A DNA stretch of 52,133 nucleotides from JANNRA01 sp031401035. GTDB lineage: Bacteria > Desulfobacterota > Binatia > HRBIN30 > CADEER01. The notes below the pieces were generated by a model. The model did no database searches and was not told the origin of the DNA. It saw only the letters and a list, made by a program, of their open reading frames with translations. Position numbers and translations under genes: made by a program. Shown here in pieces: positions 8,420 through 17,222 of this stretch. The stretch's first letter is position 1. The number at the start of each line of letters is the position of its first letter. The stretch lies in the NCBI GenBank assembly GCA_031401035.1, contig JANNRA010000223.1, forward strand, positions 1 through 52,133. The letters run 5' to 3'.

Positions 8420-9469
8420 GTGCGTAGTCCGCGAGACTTCTTCAAGCCCCTGGCGATCGGTGCCCCCGAGCCGCTGCACGAGGTGCCGCTCAAGCCGTCG
8501 CGCTGCATCCACTTCCTCGATGCCAGCAATCCGAAGATGGTGGCCAAGGTGCCGGATATGGCGCGCCAGGCCGACATCCTGCTCGGCAACCTCGAGGACG
8601 CCGTGGCGGCGGACAAGAAGGTGGCGGCGCGACAGGGCCTGATTCAGGTCGGCCGCGAGGCCGATCTTGGCGACACGCCGCTGTGGACGCGGGTCAACAG
8701 CCTCGACAGCCCATGGTTCCTCGACGACGTCACGCAGCTGGTCGAGGCGATCGGCGACACCCTCGAGGTCATCATGATCCCCAAGGTCGAAGGGCCGTGG
8801 GACATCCACTTCGTCGACCGCCTGCTGGCCCTGCTCGAGGGGCGCGCCAAGGTGCGGCGTCCGATCCTCATCCACGCCATTCTCGAGACCGCCCTCGGCG
8901 TCACCAACGTCGAGGAGATCTGCGCCGCCAGCCCGCGCATCCAGGGCATCAGCTTCGGCCCCGCCGACCTCGCGGCCTCGCGGCGCATGAAGACGACGCG
9001 CGTCGGCGGCGGTCATCCCGCCTACCTGGTGCGCAACGACCCCGATCAGGCCCGTCCCGACGCGCCGCGACCGACCGCGCAGCAGGACCCCTGGCACTAT
9101 TCGATCGCGCGCATGGTCGACGCCTGTGCGGCGACCGGGGCGCTGCCGTTCTACGGACCGTTCGGCGACATCGCCGATCCGCTCGGCTGCGAGGACCAGT
9201 TCCGCGCCGCCTTCCTGCTCGGTTGCGTCGGCGCCTGGTCGCTGCACCCGAGTCAGATCACCATCGCCAAGAAGGTGTTCAGCCCGCCGGTCGACGAGGT
9301 GAAGTTCGCGCAGCGCGTGCTCGAGGCGATGCCCGACGGACGCGGCGTGCTGATGCTCGACGGCAAGATGCAAGACGACGCGACGTGGAAGCAGTGCAAG
9401 GTGATGGTCAACCTGGCGAGGATGCTGGCGGCGAAGGACAAGGATCTCGCCGCCGCCTACGGGCTCTGA
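8420..9469 (+). CDS. mcl: Malyl-CoA / beta-methylmalyl-CoA lyase homologue (HpcH/HpaI citrate-lyase-beta family)
   Basis: A 349-residue CitE/HpcH-like TIM-barrel protein. In the ethylmalonyl-CoA pathway Mcl1 cleaves beta-methylmalyl-CoA to glyoxylate plus propionyl-CoA and condenses glyoxylate with acetyl-CoA to malyl-CoA. Visible family motifs are LGNLEDAV, WTRVNS (CoA/substrate Arg), ILETALGVTNVEEI (metal Glu), ISFGPADLAAS (metal Asp) and a late SLHPSQI. The long insertion around residues 195-220 (GGGHPAYLVRNDP) matches the malyl-CoA lyase branch rather than citrate lyase. The start is GTG 8420 with GAGGA 6 bases upstream; the nearby ATG at 8416 is blocked by a stop. It is 2 bases ahead of the FAH-family gene, so the two are co-transcribed. 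Malyl-CoA versus methylmalyl-CoA preference is inferred from context. Confidence 0.78.
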   Translation: MRSPRDFFKPLAIGAPEPLHEVPLKPSRCIHFLDASNPKMVAKVPDMARQADILLGNLEDAVAADKKVAARQGLIQVGREADLGDTPLWTRVNSLDSPWFLDDVTQLVEAIGDTLEVIMIPKVEGPWDIHFVDRLLALLEGRAKVRRPILIHAILETALGVTNVEEICAASPRIQGISFGPADLAASRRMKTTRVGGGHPAYLVRNDPDQARPDAPRPTAQQDPWHYSIARMVDACAATGALPFYGPFGDIADPLGCEDQFRAAFLLGCVGAWSLHPSQITIAKKVFSPPVDEVKFAQRVLEAMPDGRGVLMLDGKMQDDATWKQCKVMVNLARMLAAKDKDLAAAYGL

Positions 9470-9471
9470 GC

Positions 9472-10317
9472 ATGGCCGTACGCCTGGCGAACGCACAGGG
9501 CAGGGCGGTGCTGATGATCGGCGACGCCGTCGCCGACGTCGAGCGCGCATCGAACGGGCGCTTCGGTGCCGATCCGATGGCGGTGCTGCGCGACTGGGAC
9601 GCGTTCGCCGCCTGGGCCGCCGGCCTCGGCGCCGGGGCGGCGACCGGCGCCCTGGACGAGGGCGCGCTGGGTCCGCCGGTGCCGCGCCCGGCGAAGGTGT
9701 TCGCCATCGGTCTCAACTACAAGAGCCACGCCCAGGAGGCGGGCCTGCCGCTGCCGGGCAAGCCGATGGTGTTCACCAAATTCGTCAACTGCCTGGCCGG
9801 CCCGCGCGCCGACGTGCGCCTGTCGTCGGAGTTCGTCGACTGGGAGGTCGAGCTGGTGGTGGTCCTCGGTCGCGGCGGCAAGGCGATCAGCGAAGGGGCG
9901 GCGCTGGCGCATGTCGCCGGCTACGCCATCGGCCAGGACATCTCAGACCGCAAGTTGCAGTTCAGCGACCAACCGCCGCAGTTCAGCATGGGGAAGTCGC
10001 TCGACACCTTCGGGCCGCTCGGCCCGGCGGTGGTCTCGCTCGATGCGCTGCGCGATCCGAACGATCTGGCGCTCAACTGCGATGTTGCCGGCGAACGCAT
10101 GCAGGATGCGCGTTCGAGCGACATGGTGTTCGCGGTGCCCGAGCTGGTCGCCTACCTGTCGCGCGGCTGCACGCTCGAGGCCGGCGACATCATCTTCACT
10201 GGCACCCCCTCCGGGGTCGGCTCGGCGCGCCAGCCGCGCCGTTACCTGCAGGCCGGCGACGAGATCGTCAGCACCATCGAGGGGCTCGGCACCCTCCGCA
10301 ATCGTTGCGTTCAATGA
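9472..10317 (+). CDS. Fumarylacetoacetate hydrolase-family protein
   Basis: A 281-residue protein with a C-terminal FAH fold: GLNYKSHAQEAG, MVFTKFVNCL, the metal-binding DWEVELVVVLG (two acidic ligands), QDISDRKLQF, and the late FTGTPSGVG signature. These enzymes hydrolyse, decarboxylate or tautomerise 2-oxo- or beta-diketo acids (for example acylpyruvates or oxaloacetate). It begins 2 bases after the mcl stop and ends 19 bases before pckG. That context makes a role in tidying oxaloacetate or a 2-oxo acid next to malyl-CoA metabolism attractive, but this is inference; the exact substrate cannot be told from sequence. Confidence 0.82.
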   Translation: MAVRLANAQGRAVLMIGDAVADVERASNGRFGADPMAVLRDWDAFAAWAAGLGAGAATGALDEGALGPPVPRPAKVFAIGLNYKSHAQEAGLPLPGKPMVFTKFVNCLAGPRADVRLSSEFVDWEVELVVVLGRGGKAISEGAALAHVAGYAIGQDISDRKLQFSDQPPQFSMGKSLDTFGPLGPAVVSLDALRDPNDLALNCDVAGERMQDARSSDMVFAVPELVAYLSRGCTLEAGDIIFTGTPSGVGSARQPRRYLQAGDEIVSTIEGLGTLRNRCVQ

Positions 10318-10336
10318 AAACCGAGTTGAGGTGAGC

Positions 10337-12085
10337 ATGGCCACGCCAGTCGAACAGTGGGTTGAGTCGGTCGCGGCGCACACGACGCCGGACAGAATCG
10401 TATGGTGCGACGGGTCGGAAGCTGAGAACGAGCGCCTGGTCAAGGCGATGCTCGGCACCGGCACCCTGCATGCGCTCGATCACGACCGGTTCCCGAATTC
10501 CTACCTGCACCGCAGCGATCCGTCCGACGTCGCGCGCACCGAACACCTGACCTTCGTCTGCACCACCGTGGCGGCTGACGCCGGGCCGAACAACAACTGG
10601 ATGGCGCCGGCCGATGCGAAGGTGAAGGTTGGCGGCCTCTTCAAGGGCGCCATGAAGGGCCGCACGATGTACGTCGTGCCGTACATCATGGGACCGGTCG
10701 CCTCGCCGTACAGCCAGATCGGTGTCGAGATCACCGACAGCCCGTACGTGGTGGTCAACATGCGGATCATGACGCGCATGGGCCAGGTGGCCCTCGACCG
10801 CCTCGGCGCCTCGGACGACTACGTCAAGGGCCTGCACTCGCTGGGCGATCTTAGCCCGGACCGCCGCTTCGTCATGCACTTTCCGGAAGAGCGGCTGATC
10901 TGGTCGGTCGGCTCCGGGTACGGTGGCAACGCGCTGCTCGGCAAGAAGTGCTTCGCGCTGCGCATCGCCAGCTTCCTCGGCGCGCAGCAGGGGTGGCTGG
11001 CCGAGCACATGCTGATCGTCGGCATCGAGAACCCGCAGGGAGAGGTGACCTACGTCGCCGGTGCGTTCCCCAGCGCCTGCGGCAAGACCAACCTCGCCAT
11101 GCTGGTGCCGCCGGCAAGCCAGAAGGGCTGGAAGGTGTGGACGGTCGGCGACGACATCTGCTGGATGCGGCCCGGCCCCGACGGCCGTCTGTGGGCGATC
11201 AATCCCGAGGCCGGCTTCTTCGGCGTCGCACCCGGCACCTCGAAGAAGACCAATCCCAACGCGCTGGCCAGCCTGCAGCGCAACAGCATCTTCACCAACG
11301 TCGCGCTGACCGACGCCAATACGCCGTGGTGGGAGGGCATCGACGGCGCAGTGCCCGAGCACCTGGTCGACTGGCGCGGCAACGATTGGCGCAAGGGCTC
11401 GGCCGAGAAAGCCGCGCATCCCAACTCGCGCTTCACGGCGCCGGCGGCGCAGTGCCCGTCTATCTCGCCGCGCTGGGAGGATGCGCAGGGCGTGCCGATT
11501 TCGGCCATTCTGTTCGGGGGTCGCCGCGCCCGCACGGCGCCGCTGATCATGCAGTCGTTTGACTGGAGCCACGGCGTCTTCGTCGGCGCCTCGGTGGCGT
11601 CGGAGACGACGGCGGCGGCGAGCGGCCAGGTCGGCGTCGTGCGCCGCGATCCAATGGCGATGCTGCCGTTCTGCGGCTTGAACATGGGAGACTATTTCGG
11701 CCACTGGCTGAAAGTCGGCGCCGCCCTGAAGAGCCCGCCGAAGATCTTCCACGTCAACTGGTTCCGTCAGGACGAGTCCGGCAAGTTCCTCTGGCCCGGC
11801 TTCGGGGAGAACATGCGCCCCTTGCAGTGGATGCTCAGCCGCTGCAACGGCAGCGGCAACGGCAACGCGGTCGAGTCGCCGATCGGCCTGCTGCCGGCCA
11901 AGGGCGCCATCGAGACCGACGGGCTCGACCTGCAGGCGGGCGCGATGGACGAGCTGCTGACGGTGTCGAAGGACGACTGGAAGCAGGACGCCTCGGACAT
12001 CGGCGAGTTCTTCGGCAAGTTCGGCGATCGTCTGCCGGCGGAGATGGAGCAGCAGCGCCAGGGCCTGGTGAAGCGCCTGGGGTGA
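10337..12085 (+). CDS. pckG: Phosphoenolpyruvate carboxykinase, GTP-dependent
   Basis: A 582-residue cytosolic enzyme that converts oxaloacetate plus GTP to phosphoenolpyruvate, CO2 and GDP. The GTP-type PEPCK family is clear from the P-loop/kinase-1 motif GAFPSACGKTN (residues 242-252), the PEPCK-specific FGGRR (about 393-397), the nucleotide and metal segment WTVGDDICWM and the C-terminal FHVNWFRQDESGKFLWPGFGENMR. It is of normal length for the family. The ATG at 10337 has GAGGTGAG just upstream. As last gene of the mcl group it offers the gluconeogenic exit from C4 acids made by the ethylmalonyl-CoA route. It is convergent with the acyl-CoA ligase, only 5 bases away. Confidence 0.95.
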   Translation: MATPVEQWVESVAAHTTPDRIVWCDGSEAENERLVKAMLGTGTLHALDHDRFPNSYLHRSDPSDVARTEHLTFVCTTVAADAGPNNNWMAPADAKVKVGGLFKGAMKGRTMYVVPYIMGPVASPYSQIGVEITDSPYVVVNMRIMTRMGQVALDRLGASDDYVKGLHSLGDLSPDRRFVMHFPEERLIWSVGSGYGGNALLGKKCFALRIASFLGAQQGWLAEHMLIVGIENPQGEVTYVAGAFPSACGKTNLAMLVPPASQKGWKVWTVGDDICWMRPGPDGRLWAINPEAGFFGVAPGTSKKTNPNALASLQRNSIFTNVALTDANTPWWEGIDGAVPEHLVDWRGNDWRKGSAEKAAHPNSRFTAPAAQCPSISPRWEDAQGVPISAILFGGRRARTAPLIMQSFDWSHGVFVGASVASETTAAASGQVGVVRRDPMAMLPFCGLNMGDYFGHWLKVGAALKSPPKIFHVNWFRQDESGKFLWPGFGENMRPLQWMLSRCNGSGNGNAVESPIGLLPAKGAIETDGLDLQAGAMDELLTVSKDDWKQDASDIGEFFGKFGDRLPAEMEQQRQGLVKRLG

Positions 12086-12090
12086 GGGGA

Positions 12091-13662
12091 TCAGGACCCG
12101 GTTCCACTGCGCAGCGCGCGGCGCAGAACCTTGCCGTTGCTGGTGCGGGGAAGGTCGTCGACCAGGTGCGCGACGCGGGGCGCCTTGTAGGCGGCCAGGT
12201 GCTTGCGACCGTAGGCGAGCACGGCCTCGACGCTCAGCGACGCACCAGGCTGAGCAATGACGTGGGCGGCGATCACGACTTTGCCTGGCTGCACCTCTTC
12301 GCCGGTGACGGCGCAGTCGGCGATGTCCGGATGGTCCTTCAACACGCGCTCGACCTCGTAGGGCGAGACGCGGAAGCCGAAGGTGTTGATCAAATCGTCG
12401 CGGCGGCCGAGGAACCACAGGTACCCGTCGGCATCAAGGCGCGCGTAGTCGCCGCTGAGGAACCAGTCACCGCGGAAGGCGGTGGCTGTCTCCTCGGCGC
12501 CCGACCAGTAGCGCAGCAGCAGGGCGGGGTCGGCGCGCGCGATGCAGATCATCCCCTCGCTGCCGGCCGGCACCTCGGCCAGGGTCTCCGGGTCGCGTAG
12601 CGTCACCGCGTGGCCCGGTTGCGGCAGGCCCGCCGATCCCGGTCGGATCGGCAGCCGGCGCGGCTGTGAGATGTAGTACGAGCACTCGGTCATGCCGAGG
12701 CCTTCGTAGATCGGTTGGCCGAAACGCTCCTGCCATTGCGCCAGCACCTCGCCGGAGAGCGGTTCGCCGGCGCTCATGCAGTGGCGCAGCGTCGGCACGT
12801 CGGTCGCACCGGCGGCGGTCTTCTGCAGGATCTGCCGGTAGAGAGTGGGCACGGCGATGAAGATGGTCGCCGCATGGCGCGCGATCAGGCGCGGCCAGGC
12901 GTGCGGGTCGGCGGGGCCCTCGTGCACGATGGTCGTGCAGCCGCGGTAGAGCGGATCGGTCAGGCCGGTGCCGAGGACGTAGGTCCAGTTGTAGCGGCCG
13001 GAGTGGAAGATGCGGTCGCTGCCGTCGGCGGCGAAGTCGAACCAGTATTCCGACGCGGGTTGGCGCCCGAGGAGGGCGCGGTGGGCGTGCAGGACGCCCT
13101 TCGGGTAGCCGGTCGTGCCGGAGGTGTAGACCAGGTAGGCGGGGTCGTCGGCGCGCGTCGGGTGCGGTGGCGCGCAGGGACCGACGGCGGCGAGGGCGGC
13201 GTCGAGCTCCGTGCCGCCGGTCCAGATGTGACGCAGGGTGTCGACGTCGGCGAGCGCGGTACGCATGGCGGCGGCGCTGGCCGCATCGACGATCAGCGCG
13301 GCGGCGCCGGAGTCGCGCGCAAGGAAGACCAGTTCGTCGGCGGTGAGCTGAATCGAGCTCGGCACCGGCACGGCGCCGCGTTTCAGTGCGCCGAGGAAGG
13401 CGACGGGATAGTCGAGACAGTTGGGCAGGCGGATGAGGACGCGGTCGCCGGCTTCGACGCCACGCGCGCGCAGCAATTGCGCGAAGCGGCTGGTGCGCTC
13501 GGCAAGGGCGGCGAAGGAGAGCGAGGCGACGCCGGTGGTCGCGTCGTCGCAGATCACCGCCGGGCGCGCCGCGATCGGCGTGCCGAGGTGCGCGTCGACG
13601 CACGCCGCCGCGATGTTGAAGCGCTCCGGGATGCGCCAGGTCCAGCCCGGCAGGGTGCTCAC
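12091..13662 (-). CDS. AMP-forming acyl-/aryl-CoA ligase (benzoate-CoA ligase-like)
   Basis: A 523-residue member of the ANL superfamily that activates a carboxylic acid to its CoA thioester via an acyl-AMP. Motifs: A3 YTSGTTGYPKGV, A5 GLGMTECS, A7 LSGDYARLDADGYLWFLGRRDD and the catalytic A10 Lys in TSNGKVLR. Sequence style (FNIAAACVD at the start, FHSGRYNWTYVLGTGLTDPL) is closest to benzoate/4-hydroxybenzoate-CoA ligases, but short or branched acids are possible. The GTG start at 13662 overlaps the meaB stop by 4 bases (GTGA), so the ligase is translationally coupled to meaB and is the last gene of the methylmalonyl-CoA mutase operon. A role activating propionate, methylmalonate or an aromatic acid feeding propionyl-CoA is inferred. 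Confidence 0.85.
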   Translation of the reverse strand: MSTLPGWTWRIPERFNIAAACVDAHLGTPIAARPAVICDDATTGVASLSFAALAERTSRFAQLLRARGVEAGDRVLIRLPNCLDYPVAFLGALKRGAVPVPSSIQLTADELVFLARDSGAAALIVDAASAAAMRTALADVDTLRHIWTGGTELDAALAAVGPCAPPHPTRADDPAYLVYTSGTTGYPKGVLHAHRALLGRQPASEYWFDFAADGSDRIFHSGRYNWTYVLGTGLTDPLYRGCTTIVHEGPADPHAWPRLIARHAATIFIAVPTLYRQILQKTAAGATDVPTLRHCMSAGEPLSGEVLAQWQERFGQPIYEGLGMTECSYYISQPRRLPIRPGSAGLPQPGHAVTLRDPETLAEVPAGSEGMICIARADPALLLRYWSGAEETATAFRGDWFLSGDYARLDADGYLWFLGRRDDLINTFGFRVSPYEVERVLKDHPDIADCAVTGEEVQPGKVVIAAHVIAQPGASLSVEAVLAYGRKHLAAYKAPRVAHLVDDLPRTSNGKVLRRALRSGTGS

Positions 13663-14639
13663 GCCCGCCGCTCGCGCAGCACGGCAAGCAGTCGGCGGGC
13701 CCCTTCGGTCGGGGTCAGGCGCGCCTCCAGCACGGCGGCCTCGATCTCCGGCAGCAGCGCGGCGACATCGGGCCGGGCGAGGAACTGCCGCTTCAGACCG
13801 TCGTCGATCATGGCCCACAGCCAGTCCCGCTGCTGGGCGCGGCGCTTCGCCGCCAGCTCGCCCGCGCCCTCCAGCGCGGCGCGGTGGCGCGCTACCGCGT
13901 CCCAGACTGCCTCCATGCCGCGTCCTTCGAGCGCGCTGACCTGCAGCACCGGCGGATCCCAGTGGGCGCTGCGCGGGCGGAACAAGCGCAGCGCGCTCTG
14001 CAACTCGGCGGCGGCGCGCTGGGCGCGCGGCAGGTTGTCGCCGTCGGCCTTGTTGATCGCCAGGCCATCGGCGAGCTCGAGGATGCCCTTCTTCATGCCC
14101 TGCAGCTCGTCGCCGGCCCCGGCGAGCATCAGCACCAGAAAGAAATCGACCATGGAGGCGACGGCGAACTCGGACTGGCCGACGCCAACCGTTTCGACGA
14201 GGATCACCTCATAGCCGGCCGCTTCGCAGACCAGCATCGCCTCGCGGGTACGGCGCGCGACGCCGCCGAGCGACCCGGCTGCCGGGCTCGGGCGGATGAA
14301 GGCCCGCGGCGACACCGACAGGCGCGGCATGCGCGTCTTGTCGCCGAGGATGCTGCCTCCGGAGCGCGCGCTCGAGGGGTCGACGGCGAGCACCGCGACG
14401 CGCTTACCGCTCTCCACCAGGTGAACGCCGAAGACCTCGATGAAGGTGCTCTTGCCGACACCGGGCACGCCGCTGATGCCGAGGCGCGCGGCCTGTCCGG
14501 TCGCGGGCAGCAGCCGCTCGAGCAGGCGCTGCGCCGCCTCCTGGTGATCGGGACGCGTGCTCTCGACCAGCGTGATCGCCTTGGCCAGCGCCCGTCGGTC
14601 GCCGGACAGCACGCCGTCGGCGAGTTGCGGCGCGGTCAC
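13659..14639 (-). CDS. meaB: MeaB-type GTPase chaperone of methylmalonyl-CoA mutase
   Basis: A 326-residue SIMIBI-class G protein that gates loading and protects adenosylcobalamin in methylmalonyl-CoA mutase. Visible: Walker A GVPGVGKST (about 57-65), VDPSS with the conserved SGGSILGDKTRM (switch I), the switch II/III-type ETVGVGQSE, and NKAD for guanine recognition. It starts at GTG 14639, with one base between it and the mutase stop, and ends in a 4-base overlap with the acyl-CoA ligase. It is adjacent to mcm and so presumably serves it; whether it also serves Ecm, 8 kb away, is unknown. Confidence 0.93.
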   Translation of the reverse strand: MTAPQLADGVLSGDRRALAKAITLVESTRPDHQEAAQRLLERLLPATGQAARLGISGVPGVGKSTFIEVFGVHLVESGKRVAVLAVDPSSARSGGSILGDKTRMPRLSVSPRAFIRPSPAAGSLGGVARRTREAMLVCEAAGYEVILVETVGVGQSEFAVASMVDFFLVLMLAGAGDELQGMKKGILELADGLAINKADGDNLPRAQRAAAELQSALRLFRPRSAHWDPPVLQVSALEGRGMEAVWDAVARHRAALEGAGELAAKRRAQQRDWLWAMIDDGLKRQFLARPDVAALLPEIEAAVLEARLTPTEGARRLLAVLRERRA

Positions 14640-14640
14640 G

Positions 14641-16818
14641 TCAGCTGTTGACGGCGCGGTCCGCGTCGCCCGCCCCGCTGCGGCGGATGAGATCGAGCAC
14701 GGTGCGCGCCGCCTTGGGGATCTGCGTGCCCGGCCCGAAGACGGCCTTGACGCCGACCTGCTCGAGGAAGGCATAGTCCCGCGCCGGGATGATGCCGCCG
14801 ACGGTGACGACGATGTCGCCGGCGCCCATCTTCGTCAGCTCCGCGATGAGCTGCGGCACCAGCGTCTTGTGGCCGCCCGACTGGGTCGAGATGCCGAGGA
14901 CGTGGACGTCATTCTCGACGGCCTGGCGCGCCACTTCCTCCGGCGTCTGGAAGAGCGTGCCGACGTCGACGTCGAACCCGAGGTCGGCGAAGGCGGTGGC
15001 GATCACCTTGGCGCCGCGGTCGTGGCCGTCCTGGCCGACCTTGGCGACCAACATGCGCGGCCGCCGGCCGTGCTCGCTGGCGAACTGGCGCACCTCGGCT
15101 TGCAACCCCTGCCACTCGTCGTCGGCGGCGAACTGGGCCCCGTAGACGCCGGAGATCGACTTGATCTCGGCGTGATAGCGGCCCCAGACCTTCTCGAGGG
15201 CGGAGGAAATCTCGCCGACCGTCGCGCGCACCCGCGCCGCTTCGACGGCGAGGGCGAGGAGGTTGCCGGCACCGGTCTCGGCGCAGCTGGTGAGGGCGTC
15301 GAGCGTGCGCGCGACCGCGGTGCCGTCGCGCGAGGCCTTGATGCGCGCCAGGCGTGCCACCTGCGCCTCGCGCACGGCGCTGTTGTCGATCTCGCGCGTG
15401 TCGATTTCCGGCTCCTCGTCGAGGCGGAAGCGGTTGACGCCGACGATGACGTCTTCGCCGCGGTCGACGCGCGCCTGGCGCCGCGCGGCCGTCTCCTCGA
15501 TGCGCAGCTTCGGCATGCCGGCCTCGATGGCCTTGGTCATCCCGCCGAGGCGCTCGACTTCTTCGATGATGCCGAGCGCCTTGCCCGCCAGCGCGTGCGT
15601 CAGCGACTCCATGAAGTAGGAGCCGGCCCACGGATCGACGACCTTGGGGATGCCGGTCTCGAGCTGCAGGATGAGCTGGGTATTGCGCGCGATGCGCGCC
15701 GAGGCGTCGGTGGGGAGGGCGATGGCCTCGTCGAAGGAATTGGTGTGCAGGCTCTGCGTGCCGCCGAACACCGACGCCATCGCCTCGACGGTGGTGCGGA
15801 TGATGTTGTTGTGCGGATCCTGCTCGGTGAGGCTGGCGCCGCTGGTCTGGCAGTGCGTCCGCAGCATCAGCGAGGCCTGCTTCCGCGGGTTGAAGTGCTG
15901 CTTGACCAACGTCGCCCACAGCAGCCGGGCGGCGCGCAGCTTCGCCACCTCCATGTAGAAGTTCATGCCAATGGCGAAGAAGAACGACAGGCGACCGGCG
16001 AAGGCGTCGATGTCGAGGCCCTTCGACAACGCGGCGCGCACGTACTCGAGGCCGTCGGCGATGGTGAAGGCGAGTTCCAGATCGCACGTCGCCCCGGCTT
16101 CCTGCATGTGGTAGCCGGAGATCGAGATCGAGTTGAAGCGCGGCATCTCCTTCGACGTGTACTCGATGATGTCGGCGACGGCGCGCATCGAGGGGGCCGG
16201 CGGGTAGATGTAGGTGTTGCGGACCATGAACTCCTTGAGGATGTCGTTCTGGATGGTCCCGGTGAGCTGAGCGCGCGGTACGCCCTGTTCCTCGCCGGCG
16301 ACGATGAAACTCGCCAACACCGGCAGGACGGCGCCGTTCATCGTCATCGACACCGACATCGTGTCGAGCGGCACGCCGTCGAAGAGAATCTTCATGTCCT
16401 CGACCGAATCGATCGCGACGCCCGCCTTGCCGACGTCGCCGACGACGCGCGGGTGGTCGCTGTCGTAGCCGCGGTGCGTCGCCAGATCGAAGGCGACGGA
16501 GAGGCCCTTCTGCCCGGCGGCGAGGTTCTTGCGGTAGAACGCGTTCGACTCCTCGGCGGTGGAGAATCCGGCGTACTGTCGGATCGTCCAGGGCTGCCCG
16601 GCGTACATGGTCGCACGCGGACCGCGCACAAACGGATAGTCGCCGGGGACGGTATCGGTGAAGTCGAGGTCGACGACGTCGGCGCGCGTGTAGAGCGGCT
16701 TGACCGCGAGCCCTTCGGGCGTCTGCCAGACGAGCCCGTCGAGCGAGGCGTTCTTGCTCTCCTTGCTGGCCAGTTCGCGCCAACGGGCCTGGGCGGCGTC
16801 CGGTTTCGTGTCAGCCAT
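14641..16818 (-). CDS. mcm: Methylmalonyl-CoA mutase, single-chain catalytic form
   Basis: A 725-residue adenosylcobalamin enzyme that interconverts (R)-methylmalonyl-CoA and succinyl-CoA. Substrate-barrel motifs are YAGFSTAEESN, FDLATHRGYDSDHP, SVSMTMNGAVLP and GTIQNDILKEFMVRNTYI. The B12 domain holds DGHDRG (597-602) with cobalt-ligating His599, and ISTQSGGH and VTVGGIIP. Length and sequence fit the homodimeric or catalytic MutB/ScpA type. The ATG at 16818 has GGGGAGAG upstream; an in-frame extension to 16893 lacks family similarity. It heads an operon mcm-meaB-acyl-CoA ligase. With Ecm this gives two B12-dependent mutases within 12 kb. The epimerase needed between (S)- and (R)-methylmalonyl-CoA is not in the window. 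Confidence 0.95.
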   Translation of the reverse strand: MADTKPDAAQARWRELASKESKNASLDGLVWQTPEGLAVKPLYTRADVVDLDFTDTVPGDYPFVRGPRATMYAGQPWTIRQYAGFSTAEESNAFYRKNLAAGQKGLSVAFDLATHRGYDSDHPRVVGDVGKAGVAIDSVEDMKILFDGVPLDTMSVSMTMNGAVLPVLASFIVAGEEQGVPRAQLTGTIQNDILKEFMVRNTYIYPPAPSMRAVADIIEYTSKEMPRFNSISISGYHMQEAGATCDLELAFTIADGLEYVRAALSKGLDIDAFAGRLSFFFAIGMNFYMEVAKLRAARLLWATLVKQHFNPRKQASLMLRTHCQTSGASLTEQDPHNNIIRTTVEAMASVFGGTQSLHTNSFDEAIALPTDASARIARNTQLILQLETGIPKVVDPWAGSYFMESLTHALAGKALGIIEEVERLGGMTKAIEAGMPKLRIEETAARRQARVDRGEDVIVGVNRFRLDEEPEIDTREIDNSAVREAQVARLARIKASRDGTAVARTLDALTSCAETGAGNLLALAVEAARVRATVGEISSALEKVWGRYHAEIKSISGVYGAQFAADDEWQGLQAEVRQFASEHGRRPRMLVAKVGQDGHDRGAKVIATAFADLGFDVDVGTLFQTPEEVARQAVENDVHVLGISTQSGGHKTLVPQLIAELTKMGAGDIVVTVGGIIPARDYAFLEQVGVKAVFGPGTQIPKAARTVLDLIRRSGAGDADRAVNS

Positions 16819-16962
16819 CGACTCTCCCCTCAGCTCCGCGCCGACGCTAGCAAGTTGGCCGATCGGTTGAAATCCATCTGCGTCGCGCGGCATGGGCTGG
16901 CCGGCGGGGGGATCGCCGGGTTGGCTGGAGGCGCTACGCCATTGCGGACCCGCGCGGGGTGC

Positions 16963-17217
16963 TCAGCCCTTGCGGCTGACGACCTCGTTGTCGCCGTACA
17001 GCTTTGTGATCCGCAGCGCGCCGGCGGGCGCGACCTCCAGGCACAACTCGCACAGCGTGCACTCGTCGAGGTGCTTCTCGACGATCTGCAGGGCCTGGTC
17101 GCTCGCCTGGGCGAAGATGTTGACCGGGCAGACCTCGGCCAGCTTCTTGACGATCGCCGTGTCCTTGGCGACGGCGGCGTCGACCTCGACGTTGATGAAC
17201 AGCGCTGCCATTTCCAT
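16963..17217 (-). CDS. FixX-like single-cluster ferredoxin
   Basis: An 84-residue protein with four Cys placed for one [4Fe-4S] cluster: C30 in CPVNIF and C53, C56, C59 in CTLCELC. The next position, which would be the fourth Cys of a 2x[4Fe-4S] ferredoxin, is Ala (EVAP). This arrangement resembles the FixX-type partners of ETF-quinone oxidoreductase. Two starts are possible, ATG 17217 or ATG 17211; the GAGGAG just upstream favours 17211. It follows the succinyl-CoA-ligase-like alpha gene by 5 bases and belongs to the same operon, an unusual partnership. It could carry electrons for an acyl-CoA dehydrogenase such as the divergent mcd, but no ETF genes are present. Function is not certain. Confidence 0.75.
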   Translation of the reverse strand: MEMAALFINVEVDAAVAKDTAIVKKLAEVCPVNIFAQASDQALQIVEKHLDECTLCELCLEVAPAGALRITKLYGDNEVVSRKG

Positions 17218-17222
17218 GCTCC

